Part shown: in pieces, positions 24,325 to 32,418 of the stretch
How the letters are laid out: each line of letters opens with the position of its first letter
How positions within the stretch are numbered: position 1 is the first letter of the stretch
Source: V1-33 sp964523105
GTDB taxonomy: Bacteria; Verrucomicrobiota; Verrucomicrobiia; Verrucomicrobiales; V1-33
Assembly (NCBI GenBank): GCA_964523105.1
Contig: CAZFZN010000012.1
Location: 1 to 64,000 of the forward strand
Reading direction: 5' to 3'
Length of the DNA stretch: 64,000 bases
Notes under the pieces: model-generated
Seen by the model: only the letters and a program-made list of their open reading frames with translations
What the model was told of the DNA's origin: nothing
The model's database searches: none
Position numbers and translations under genes: made by a program

Positions 24325-26277
24325 TTACTGCATCTGTATCAGCCGCAGGAAGCGCCGGTATTGGGTTTCGTCAGGCGGTGCGGTGATCGACGCATTGGTC
24401 AGCGAGGCCCCGGCAGAGGCGGTCGGCACGGTGGCTTTCCAGAAGGTCCAGTTCACGCCGTCGCTGGAGGACTCGAGGGCATAGAGCGCCCACGGCCGGG
24501 CCGGCCAGCGGAGCACGTGGCCGGCCTGGATGGTGGTATCAAACCGCGACTGACCGCGCACCGGACTGGTCGCGAGACGGTATTCCTCCAGATTGCTGAG
24601 GCCGTCCTTGTCGAAGTCATCACCGGCACTCCGGTTGGCTCCGGCAGAGGGGTCGGCACTGCCCCAGTGGGTGTTCATCCAGCTGTCCGGCATGCCGTCT
24701 CCATAGACGCCGTTTCCGTTGGGCAGGGTGTCGCGCCGCCATGCGATGACGCTGAGCGGCTGCCAGGGCGAACAATTGACCCCGTCGCTGAAGCGAAAGA
24801 GCTGTTTCGTGTAATAAGCGGAAGCGGGATTGCCGACGGCGGAGTCGGAGTAATTGCCGGCGGGAGTGAATTTCGCCTTCCGCGCATCGAAGGAGAACGT
24901 GCCGTTCCCGGTCCCGGCACTGCCGCCGGTGACCAGGGTGAGCGAATCGGGTTCGGACTGCAAATCGTGGGCTGTCAGGGTGAATTCGTTGACGCCCGGA
25001 GTGGTTTGCGGCTGGGCGCCGGTATGGGCGGTCATGTAGCGCGGATAAGACCACGGCGGCGTGTCCGTCGCCGGATGGGGCTTCTGCACCACGGGAGGAT
25101 CATAGGCGCCGAGAGTCGCGCCGCGTTCATTGCCGTGCAGTCGATAATACATCAGGGCCTCGCTCAGGGTAGTATCGGGCTCCGACGGGTCCACGCTGGA
25201 GTGTGAGAGGCCAAACACGTGGCCCAGTTCATGACAGACAACCTCCTCGAGGTTTTTGAGATCGCTCAACTGCGAAGCCGTGTGGCGCAGGACGATGAAA
25301 CCGCGCACCACTTTGTGATATTCCTGGCCGGCCACCTGACCGCCGCCGCCGCCGGTGGTGTCGAGCAGGGGATCGGTGGAGGACCAGTAGCGACCGCCGA
25401 TGCCGATCGTGCTGGAACCGCTGATGCTGCCCCATGTGTCGTGAAGCTGAATGCGGATCTTCTCGTCATTGGTGGGAACATTGTCCGCCCCCATGCCGAA
25501 GTCCTGCGTGCCTTCGAACTGAAACTTCATGCCGGTGACGGCAGACCATGCCGCGAACGCGTTCTGCACGCACTCGAGCGCCTGCGGCAGCGTCACTCCG
25601 GCCGGTAAAAGCGTGGCATCGACCAAGTACGGAATGGCTTCACCGCGGTCGGGCGCCGTCCACCTTGCGGGGAGCCCGCTGACGGGATCGGTGGTCAGTC
25701 CCGTGGTGCTGGTGGAGCCGCCTTCGCCGTTGGCTCCGACATCGAGGCCGCCGGCGGGCGCCGCCACCCCGTGCGCCGTGAGATCGGGAGCCGCGGCGTC
25801 CGCCTCTTTCCACAGCCGATAGCGGCGTTGACGCATGAATTCATCGAATGTCAGGGTGCCGTCCCCTTTGCGCTGGAGGTGGCGGGCACTGTGGCCGCCC
25901 CGCTGCAGGCGCAGCAGCTTGCTGTCCGGCGATGTCGAGAGGAAGAAGATCCTTTCCTGGCCTTTTCGCAGGGAAGGGAAATCCCCGCTGTCCTCCCCTT
26001 CACCACCGAGACTGCCCCCGGCATACTCCACCGCTACCCGCTCCGGCATTTTTCCCCGGAGGCTCTCCTCAACGAGGATGACCGCGGTGGTCACGGGGCG
26101 ACCGGTTCGCTTGTCCGGCTGGCAGGTGATGGCTTCAACCCGGCCCCGGCAGACCCCTGCGGCATCGCGCCACTCCTGTTCCTCCGTGACCGGCAGGCTG
26201 GTCGTGGCGGCGGCGTTGATAATGGTGAGCAGGAGGGTCGGAATGGAAAGGCGCATGACAATATCTATAATTTCCAT
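24325..26277 (-). CDS. Secreted matrixin-like zinc metalloprotease
   Basis: This 650-residue exported protein carries a metzincin zinc site HELGHVFGLSH at residues 349-359. Upstream, a region with AIPYLVDATLLPAGV and ECVQNAFAAWSAVTG matches the start of matrixin catalytic domains. The N-terminal third is a separate domain following a signal peptide. The C terminus has an EF-hand-like calcium loop (DDFDKDGLSNLEEYRL) and a small beta domain (YALESSSDGVNW) shared in style with other secreted proteins here. The start at 26277 is preferred because AAGGAG lies ten bases upstream; a second ATG at 26256 would give a shorter signal peptide. Confidence 0.82.
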   Translation of the reverse strand: MEIIDIVMRLSIPTLLLTIINAAATTSLPVTEEQEWRDAAGVCRGRVEAITCQPDKRTGRPVTTAVILVEESLRGKMPERVAVEYAGGSLGGEGEDSGDFPSLRKGQERIFFLSTSPDSKLLRLQRGGHSARHLQRKGDGTLTFDEFMRQRRYRLWKEADAAAPDLTAHGVAAPAGGLDVGANGEGGSTSTTGLTTDPVSGLPARWTAPDRGEAIPYLVDATLLPAGVTLPQALECVQNAFAAWSAVTGMKFQFEGTQDFGMGADNVPTNDEKIRIQLHDTWGSISGSSTIGIGGRYWSSTDPLLDTTGGGGGQVAGQEYHKVVRGFIVLRHTASQLSDLKNLEEVVCHELGHVFGLSHSSVDPSEPDTTLSEALMYYRLHGNERGATLGAYDPPVVQKPHPATDTPPWSYPRYMTAHTGAQPQTTPGVNEFTLTAHDLQSEPDSLTLVTGGSAGTGNGTFSFDARKAKFTPAGNYSDSAVGNPASAYYTKQLFRFSDGVNCSPWQPLSVIAWRRDTLPNGNGVYGDGMPDSWMNTHWGSADPSAGANRSAGDDFDKDGLSNLEEYRLATSPVRGQSRFDTTIQAGHVLRWPARPWALYALESSSDGVNWTFWKATVPTASAGASLTNASITAPPDETQYRRFLRLIQMQ

Positions 26278-26450
26278 ATTAAACGGACTCCTTGAATTTG
26301 GCAACTCCCAACAGCCAGCAAATCTAAACCAACCGCGGGACGCGCACGGGTCCGGCATGGTGCGCCCGCGGTTTGCAGCGCGGGATGTCGCGGCATCGGG
26401 GCAGTGATCCCCGTTTCCGAATCCGCAATTCCTGCCCGGGAATCCTTCCG

Positions 26451-26996
26451 TTAGGTCCTCGAGATGACTTCAGGCTTCAGCACGCCGATGTAGGGCAAAT
26501 TGCGGTATCTCCCGTCGTAATCAAGGCCGTAGCCGACCACGAATTCGTCCTCGATATCGAAGCCCACATACCCGGCCTCCACCACGCAGGCGCGCTGCTT
26601 TTTCTTTCGCAGCAGAACGCAGATGCGCACGCTGGCGGGCGAGCACTCCTCATTCAGTTTGGCGCGGATGGCGTGAAGCGTCCGGCCGCTGTCGAGAATG
26701 TCATCGAGCAGGAGCACGTGCCGGCCGTTCAAATCCGGCAGGCGGTTTTGCAGAAAGGTGACGGCCCCGGTGCTTTCCGTGCCGCCGTGATAGCTGGCGA
26801 CGGAGATGGTTTCGATGCGCAGGGGCATCTGGACGCGGCGCAGCAGGTCGGCCATGAAAATGAGGCCGCCCTGGAGGATGCAAACGACGGTGAGTTCCCG
26901 GCCGTTGTAGTCCCGCATGATGTCGCGGGCCATGGCATCGAGCCGGCTCAGAATGGTGGTCTCGTGATGCAGGACGGTGGCGATGTCGTTGTGCAT
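26451..26996 (-). CDS. hpt: Hypoxanthine phosphoribosyltransferase
   Basis: This 181-residue purine-salvage enzyme converts hypoxanthine or guanine plus PRPP to IMP or GMP. The PRPP-binding signature HVLLLDDILDSGRTL is at about residues 93-107; the flexible loop region ISVASYHGGTESTG and the C-terminal FVVGYGLDYDGRYRNLPYIGVL are typical of bacterial Hpt. The ATG at 26996 fits the family length; an alternative TTG 36 bases upstream would add a hydrophobic stretch unlike the family. It stands alone between the metalloprotease gene and a surface-protein gene. Confidence 0.94.
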   Translation of the reverse strand: MHNDIATVLHHETTILSRLDAMARDIMRDYNGRELTVVCILQGGLIFMADLLRRVQMPLRIETISVASYHGGTESTGAVTFLQNRLPDLNGRHVLLLDDILDSGRTLHAIRAKLNEECSPASVRICVLLRKKKQRACVVEAGYVGFDIEDEFVVGYGLDYDGRYRNLPYIGVLKPEVISRT

Positions 26997-27063
26997 GAGA
27001 GAAAGCAGAAAGGCCAACTCAACCGCGTGCAATGCCGGAGGGAGCAGGGGGCCGGGCCGGAGC

Positions 27064-27099
27064 AGGAAAACGCGGCGGGAGGAGTGATCCGCCCGCCGC
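27064..27099 (-). terminator. Possible intrinsic terminator after the 941-residue surface-protein gene
   Basis: GCGGCGGG (27072-27079) and CCCGCCGC (27092-27099) form an 8-bp GC stem with a 12-base loop. On the minus strand it is followed by GTTTTCC (27064-27070), a short T run. It lies 28 bases beyond the stop of the gene at 27127. Confidence 0.5.
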
Positions 27100-27126
27100 G
27101 GCGGTTTGGAGGGTTGCGGCTCCCCG

Positions 27127-29952
27127 TTACGGAATCGTCAGAGGGAAGTCCGCCGGAGAGATGCCGCTGACGACTTTCAGATAGGCGCGCCCCGCGGCAT
27201 TGGGCAGTGTCCATGACTGGACGGCGCCGTTGCCAATGACGGCAGCCACGCTGTCATCGCGCGTCCAGAGGATAAGGTCTGTGGAGATGTAGCCGTGATA
27301 GCCGCGCCCGATCTCGGTCGGAAAGGAAACGATCTGCTCCCCGCCTGCGCCGGAGGTGATGGCGGCGATGGTGAAGAAGGAGTTGCTGTCGGCGGGATCG
27401 GTGCCGTCGGCGATTTCATTGAGGTCGGTGATGCCATCGCCGTCGCTGTCCGTGGCGGGAGACACAGTGGAGAAGATGATGCGATGGACAGTGAAAAACT
27501 CCGAGCCGCTGATGCCGGCGCCGTAGATGCGAAGCTGCACGGAGTTGGCGCTGGCGGGAATGACTGCGCTGAGGGGGATGTTGTTGTCTATGGAGATGTC
27601 GGCGACTTCGCCGGTGCGGTTGAACTCGTCGCGGTTGCGGTTGGCGTTATACTCCTCCTCGCCGGAGGCGTAGTCGATGTTCGTGATGAGATCGAGCCCG
27701 GCAGTGCCGCTGTAACCGTTGATGTAACCATCCGGCGGGCCGTTGGGGCCGCCGGTGGCGGCGGCGGTGGCGGAGGCACCGTCGCCGACATCGTAGGGAG
27801 TGATGAGGTTGATGAGTTGTTCGCCGGGCGTACCGCCATCGATGACGAGTTCGGCTTTGAACCGGTCAGGGGTATCAAAGTTGGAGCCGTTGCTGGTGTC
27901 GCGGGCGAGGAGAAAAGCCGAGAAGTAGAGCGTGCCGGTGGCGGAGAGATCGAGGATGTCTGAGGCGACGACCTTATCGCTGGTGCCGCCGGTGGTCATG
28001 TCGAGCGTGTGGAGCGCGGGGTCATTGATCCACGCGGGTGCAGGAACGGTGGCGGGATCGGAGTAGAGATCGCTGAGGGTCGTGCCGTCGAAACGGAATC
28101 CGATCGTATAGCGGACGGGAATGGCGATGTCGAAGCTGGCCGTGGCCGCCGGAAAACTCACATCAGTGACGGTGACCGGCGCGGGATTGGCGGTGACAGG
28201 CACCGTGAAGGTTACTGCTCCGTAGGCACCGCTGGCGGGCGTGGCGCCGGCAGCAGTCCATGACGCGCCGGCGTTGATGCTCGTGAGCGTCGTGGTGAAG
28301 CTCACCGTGTCATCAGCAAGCCCCGGGCCGTTTTCGTGCCGCGTAATGTTCGCAGGTGCCGTGGCGAGAATGGACGGTGGAGCGTTGTTGAGGCTGATGT
28401 TTTTCACCAAATAGGTCTCGCTGCCGGAGTTGCTGTTGCCGATGATCCGGATGACGAGGCTGGCCGCACTCGCCGGGACAAGGCCGGTGAAGGAGAACGG
28501 TTTGGTGAAGTTGAGCACTGTCGCATCAGGGAGTTCCGTTCCGCCGGAGGCAGCTCCGGTGAGGAAGCCATCGGCATTGGTGTCCGAGGCTCCGAGAATG
28601 CTCGTGAACGGCCCGCCGTCCACGCTCATTTGAACGGTGAACCTGTCGGCGGCTTCAAAGCCGGAGGAAGTTCCGGCGATGGCATCAAGTTCCACCACCA
28701 CCTGCACGGCGGGGGCACCGCTGAGATCGATGACCGCGGAATTCACCACGAAGTCAGTTTGCGAGGGGGAGGACGATTGTGTGAGGGTGCGTGCCGCTTC
28801 ATCCACCAGCCAGCCGGTGACGGCGGTGCCGTCGGTGATCACCATGCCGGCGGGTGCCACAAGGTTGCTGGTCCCCACGATGCGCGGCACCTCGACTGTG
28901 AGTGCGGCGGTAAAGGCGGCATTGCCGCTGTCCGCGAAGTTCACGGTCCTGGCGCCGCTGACGGGAAAGCCGGTCCAGACCACATCGGCGCCATAGGCGG
29001 CGCTGTTGCTGTTGGGCGGGCCGACGTCGGCGGTGGTCCAGCCGGCTGAGATTCCGGAGCCGGTGCCGAGGACGTTGACGGTGAATCCGAAGGTGTCATC
29101 GGACGGATCGGCCGGCGTGGAGAACGGATCCTGACGGGTGGCGGAGGAGAAGGAGGGAGTGAGAACGCCTTCGAGTTCCACAAAGCTGGCGGTGACGTCA
29201 TCGAGACCCTGATAGCCGTCGGTTCCGGATTCATTGGCATCGGTCCACTTGAGCATGAGAAACTGGCCGGGCAGCAGAACGACTCCGGCGGGCGAAACCG
29301 CTATGGTCGTGCGATTGGCGGGGTTGTTTCCGTCGAGGGCTCCGACCGGGCCGGAAACTTCAGCGAGGGGCGTGTTGACGGGACTGACCCAGTCGGAGCC
29401 GGCTCCGAGGGCGGTGTAACCGGTGCCGGCGACCGCCGTGCCGCTGCTGCCGCCGGAGCGGAGTTCGGTAATGGCGGCGTTCGAGATTTGATAGAAAACA
29501 GTGTATTCCTCGTTCACCGGGACGAGTGGATCACCGGTGCCGGTATTGGTGCGCCACAGTTCGCCGGTGTATTGCAGCTGACTGAGAGCGACGGGCTTGG
29601 TGCCGTTGTTCTGAAAGAGGACGCCGTAAGCGATGTTTGCAAAATTGCCGGTGCCCGTGGCTTTCGACCCCAGCGCCCGGTCTGCGGCAGAGTCGGTGCC
29701 GAGATTGAGCAGTCCGCTGAGGACGACAGAGCCGTCCGCCGCTTGAGCGCTCCCCGACGCGGTGGTGCCGTTATTGATTTGGGCGTACCAGGCGGGAACG
29801 GTGCTGTCGTTTGCCCACGCGACGCTCGCGGTGCCGAGGCTGTCGAAGTTTTGATTATAGGAAAGATTCGCGGCGGTGATGGACACCGGTGCGGCAAATG
29901 CAACTGTGCTAAACGCGGTCAGGGCCGCGAGCGTGATGTGAGCCTTGTTCAT
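27127..29952 (-). CDS. Large secreted surface protein, function unknown
   Basis: This 941-residue protein has a clear signal peptide (MNKAHITLAALTAFSTVAFA). The rest is low-charge, rich in Gly, Thr, Ser, Asp and Ala, and predicted all-beta, with repeated passages of similar style (for example LTKPFSFTGLVPASAASLVIRI and IPASANSVQLRIYGAGISG-like segments). Near the C terminus a calcium-loop motif (TDSDGDGITDLNEIADGTD) of the thrombospondin type-3/dockerin style precedes a small beta domain. No catalytic motif is seen. It lacks a PEP-CTERM-type anchor; the protein simply ends DFPLTIP. It probably acts as an exported adhesive or matrix protein. Upstream is a 178-base non-coding gap. Confidence 0.7.
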   Translation of the reverse strand: MNKAHITLAALTAFSTVAFAAPVSITAANLSYNQNFDSLGTASVAWANDSTVPAWYAQINNGTTASGSAQAADGSVVLSGLLNLGTDSAADRALGSKATGTGNFANIAYGVLFQNNGTKPVALSQLQYTGELWRTNTGTGDPLVPVNEEYTVFYQISNAAITELRSGGSSGTAVAGTGYTALGAGSDWVSPVNTPLAEVSGPVGALDGNNPANRTTIAVSPAGVVLLPGQFLMLKWTDANESGTDGYQGLDDVTASFVELEGVLTPSFSSATRQDPFSTPADPSDDTFGFTVNVLGTGSGISAGWTTADVGPPNSNSAAYGADVVWTGFPVSGARTVNFADSGNAAFTAALTVEVPRIVGTSNLVAPAGMVITDGTAVTGWLVDEAARTLTQSSSPSQTDFVVNSAVIDLSGAPAVQVVVELDAIAGTSSGFEAADRFTVQMSVDGGPFTSILGASDTNADGFLTGAASGGTELPDATVLNFTKPFSFTGLVPASAASLVIRIIGNSNSGSETYLVKNISLNNAPPSILATAPANITRHENGPGLADDTVSFTTTLTSINAGASWTAAGATPASGAYGAVTFTVPVTANPAPVTVTDVSFPAATASFDIAIPVRYTIGFRFDGTTLSDLYSDPATVPAPAWINDPALHTLDMTTGGTSDKVVASDILDLSATGTLYFSAFLLARDTSNGSNFDTPDRFKAELVIDGGTPGEQLINLITPYDVGDGASATAAATGGPNGPPDGYINGYSGTAGLDLITNIDYASGEEEYNANRNRDEFNRTGEVADISIDNNIPLSAVIPASANSVQLRIYGAGISGSEFFTVHRIIFSTVSPATDSDGDGITDLNEIADGTDPADSNSFFTIAAITSGAGGEQIVSFPTEIGRGYHGYISTDLILWTRDDSVAAVIGNGAVQSWTLPNAAGRAYLKVVSGISPADFPLTIP

Positions 29953-30062
29953 AGGTTGAGGTGTAGGTGCGTTGAGGGACGCGGAGTCGGATTCAGGGAT
30001 GCAGTCAGGAATGAATGCAAGCCCGGCCTAAGTGGTGAACGATGTACAGCACTGTCTGAATC

Positions 30063-30076
30063 CGTGATGAATCACG
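30063..30076. promoter_or_regulatory. Perfect 14-bp palindrome in the gap upstream of the surface-protein gene
   Basis: CGTGAT and ATCACG flank a two-base spacer. It is centred about 117 bases upstream of the start at 29952 and 55 bases past the stop of the DUF1501 gene. Operator function is only a guess. Confidence 0.25.
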
Positions 30077-30130
30077 TGTTCCGATTTTTTGACAGGAATT
30101 ATGATCCTTATCGTTTCGCTGTTTCTCGCG

Positions 30131-31585
30131 TTACGCGAGGATTTGCTTGATCACTTTCATCGGCTCCACTCCCGTCAGGCGCTGGTCCAGCCCCTGGAAT
30201 TTGAACGTGAAGCGCTCGTGATCGATTCCGAGGCAATGCAGCACGGTGGCGTTGATTTCGTTGATATGCACAGGGTCGGCGACCGGGTTGTAGGAGTACT
30301 CGTCGGTCTCTCCGAGCGTGACGCCGCCTTTGATGCCGCCGCCGGCCAGCCACATGCAGAAGTTTCGCGGGTGGTGATCTCGTCCGTAGTTCTCTTTGGT
30401 CAGGGTGCCCTGAGAGTACACCGTGCGCCCGAATTCACCGCCCCAGATGACGAGCACGTCATTCAGCATGCCGCGCTGTTTCAAATCCATCACCAGCGCC
30501 GCGACGGCCTGGTCGGTGTCTTTGCACTGCCCGCCGAGTTGCGCCGGCAGGTCGCTGTGCGAGTCCCAGCCGCGGTGCATGATCTGCGCGAACCGCACGC
30601 CGCGCTCCACCAGCCGCCGCGCGAGCAGCGCGCTGCTGGCGTAGGAGCCGGGCTTGTTCACGTCAGGGCCGTACATGTCGAGCGTGGCCTTCGATTCTTT
30701 GGAGAGATCGGTCAATTCCGGCACACTCGCCTGGAGGCGATAGGCCATTTCATACTGTGAAATGCGCGTCTGGATGTCCGGGTCGCCGAATTTCTGGAAT
30801 CCCATGTGGTTCAGTTTGCCGAGCGTGTCGAGCATCGCGCGGCGGTCGGTGCGGTCCACGCCCGGGGGATTCTCCAGATACAGGACAGGGTCTGCGCCAG
30901 CGCGGAGCACGACGCCCGTGTGCTTGCCTGGCAGGAAGCCGGAGCCCCACATGCGGCTGAAGAGCGCCTGACCGTTCGCGCCGTCGGGAAATCGCGGCAT
31001 CAGCGCGACGAACGACGGCAGGTCGCTGGTCTCTGCGCCGAGGCCGTAGGAAATCCATGAACCCATGCTCGCCTTGCCGGGCACTTCGCTGCCCGTCATC
31101 ACAAACGTGCAGGCCGGGTCGTGATTGATAGCGTTGGTATGAACCGTTTTCACCAGCGCGATGTCATCCACGATTTTCGCGACATGCGGCTGGAGTTCAC
31201 TGACCCAGCGCCCGCACTGGCCGTGCTGCGCGAACTTGAACTTCGACGGCGCGACGGGGAACCTGCCCTGACCGCTCGTCATTGTGGTGATGCGCTCGCC
31301 GAGGAACGACTTGGGCAGGTCTTTGTTGAACTGCTCGTGCAGCTTCGGCTTGTAATCCCACAGGTCGAGTTGCGACGGCCCGCCGTTCATGTGCAGGTAG
31401 ATGACCGCTTTCGCCTTCGGCTTGAAGTGCGGCATGCCCGGCAGCGAGGGATGCACCTGCGATGCCGCGCGCGCCGCCTGCTGGCCGAGCATCCATGTCA
31501 TCGCCAGACCGCCGAGGCGCAGGCCGGTTTGACCAAAGAACTGACGCCGGGTTTGGAGGATTTGCTGTTCGAGGAGCGGGTTCAT
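30131..31585 (-). CDS. DUF1501 domain protein with Tat-type signal
   Basis: This is a 484-residue protein of the DUF1501 family, which belongs to the alkaline-phosphatase/sulfatase-like superfamily and is hugely expanded in Planctomycetes and Verrucomicrobia. The twin-arginine signal RRQFFGQTGLRLGGLAM is at about residues 13-29. Family landmarks are AVIYLHMNGGPSQLDLWDYKP, VWGGEFGRTVYSQG-like text near residue 375, and HHPRNFCMWLAGGG. The start at 31585 places the Tat signal at the N terminus. In PVC genomes it normally follows a DUF1549/DUF1553 gene directly; here the two are separated by a toxin-antitoxin pair on the other strand. Biochemical activity is unknown. Confidence 0.9.
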   Translation of the reverse strand: MNPLLEQQILQTRRQFFGQTGLRLGGLAMTWMLGQQAARAASQVHPSLPGMPHFKPKAKAVIYLHMNGGPSQLDLWDYKPKLHEQFNKDLPKSFLGERITTMTSGQGRFPVAPSKFKFAQHGQCGRWVSELQPHVAKIVDDIALVKTVHTNAINHDPACTFVMTGSEVPGKASMGSWISYGLGAETSDLPSFVALMPRFPDGANGQALFSRMWGSGFLPGKHTGVVLRAGADPVLYLENPPGVDRTDRRAMLDTLGKLNHMGFQKFGDPDIQTRISQYEMAYRLQASVPELTDLSKESKATLDMYGPDVNKPGSYASSALLARRLVERGVRFAQIMHRGWDSHSDLPAQLGGQCKDTDQAVAALVMDLKQRGMLNDVLVIWGGEFGRTVYSQGTLTKENYGRDHHPRNFCMWLAGGGIKGGVTLGETDEYSYNPVADPVHINEINATVLHCLGIDHERFTFKFQGLDQRLTGVEPMKVIKQILA

Positions 31586-31637
31586 AGAATGTTTGGAAAA
31601 GGATTTGCGGTGATATGGAATGCGTGCCATACATGCG

Positions 31638-31653
31638 CTGGCAATACCGCCAG
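31638..31653. promoter_or_regulatory. Short inverted repeat before the antitoxin start, possible operator
   Basis: CTGGC and GCCAG flank six bases, ending seven bases before the antitoxin ATG. VapB-type antitoxins usually repress their own promoter through such palindromes. The 74-base gap also has to hold the promoter for the divergent DUF1501 gene, unless that gene is still read from upstream. Confidence 0.3.
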
Positions 31654-31659
31654 CCCATT

Positions 31660-31989
31660 ATGAAAATGACCATGCACATTGACGATGATCTTCTCAGCAG
31701 CGTTGTCCGGTTCACCGGTGCCGCCAGCAAGACAGAGGCCGTGCATCTTTCTCTGAGGGAGATGGAACGGCGGGGCCGCCTCGCCGAGTTCGGCCGCACC
31801 GGCCTGGGCCTTACCCCCGCCGAACTCATGGACTCCGTCACCCCCGGCTATGACGTTCTGGCCGCGCGGGACGCGGAGGCGATGGCGGGCAGGGGAAGTT
31901 CCTCGCGTCGCAACGAAAACCCCGCTCCCGTTAGCACTCCCCTCAGCTATCGTGAGTTCGCGCGCCGCAGGAGAAACAGCCGGGGCTGA
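31660..31989 (+). CDS. VapB-type antitoxin
   Basis: This 109-residue protein begins MKMTMHIDDDLLSSVVRFTGAASKTEAVHLSLREME, the ribbon-helix-helix-like start of VapB antitoxins (split here as strand, helix, turn with TGAASKTEAV, helix). The C-terminal half is basic and probably binds the toxin. ATG at 31660 was chosen because it begins with the DNA-binding strand; an upstream in-frame ATG at 31615 adds 15 residues. It ends three bases before the toxin start, so the two are translated together. Family assignment is by eye. Confidence 0.82.
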   Translation: MKMTMHIDDDLLSSVVRFTGAASKTEAVHLSLREMERRGRLAEFGRTGLGLTPAELMDSVTPGYDVLAARDAEAMAGRGSSSRRNENPAPVSTPLSYREFARRRRNSRG

Positions 31990-31992
31990 TGC

Positions 31993-32391
31993 ATGATCCT
32001 CGTTGATTCCTGCATGTATATTCCGCTCCTGCGCCGGGGGATTGACCCGGCGCAGGAGTTCAAATTTCTCGCTCAGGAGGAGGACATCGTCACTTGCGGC
32101 ATCGTGCGCTGCGAAATCACGCGCGGTCTCAGGACGCTGAAAGCCAAAGAAAAGCTCTGCGCCTGGCTCGACACCCTCGTCTATGTGCCCACGCTGCCGC
32201 GCGTCTGGGCGCGGGCGGAGCAAATCGTCTGGGATACCGGAAAAATGGGCCACACCATTCCCCTCACCGATGCCATCATCGCGGCGTGCGCGCTCGAGTC
32301 CGGCTCGGCAGTGCTCACGCTGGACAAGCATTTCCAGTGCATCGCCGGCCTGACCATTCTCAAGGACTATCCCGGAATGGGTGGAGACTGA
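31993..32391 (+). CDS. VapC-type PIN-domain ribonuclease toxin
   Basis: This 132-residue PIN-domain protein has the four acidic metal-binding positions expected for an RNase: D5 (MILVDSCMY), E41 (RCEITRG), D93 (IPLTDAIIAA) and D111 (LTLDKHF). Length and spacing match VapC. Paired with the antitoxin immediately upstream, it would cleave RNA when freed. The module lies inside what is normally a contiguous DUF1549-DUF1501 gene pair and runs on the opposite strand, which suggests insertion. The toxin stop is 27 bases from the end of the DUF1549/DUF1553 gene. Confidence 0.88.
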   Translation: MILVDSCMYIPLLRRGIDPAQEFKFLAQEEDIVTCGIVRCEITRGLRTLKAKEKLCAWLDTLVYVPTLPRVWARAEQIVWDTGKMGHTIPLTDAIIAACALESGSAVLTLDKHFQCIAGLTILKDYPGMGGD

Positions 32392-32418
32392 ACGGCGTGA
32401 GCGGTGCGCAGACATGGG

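Noticed and set aside
30087..30117. A TTGACA promoter-like sequence on the plus strand
   Set aside because: No plus-strand gene follows; downstream is the 3' end of the minus-strand DUF1501 gene, and no convincing -10 box lies at the right distance.
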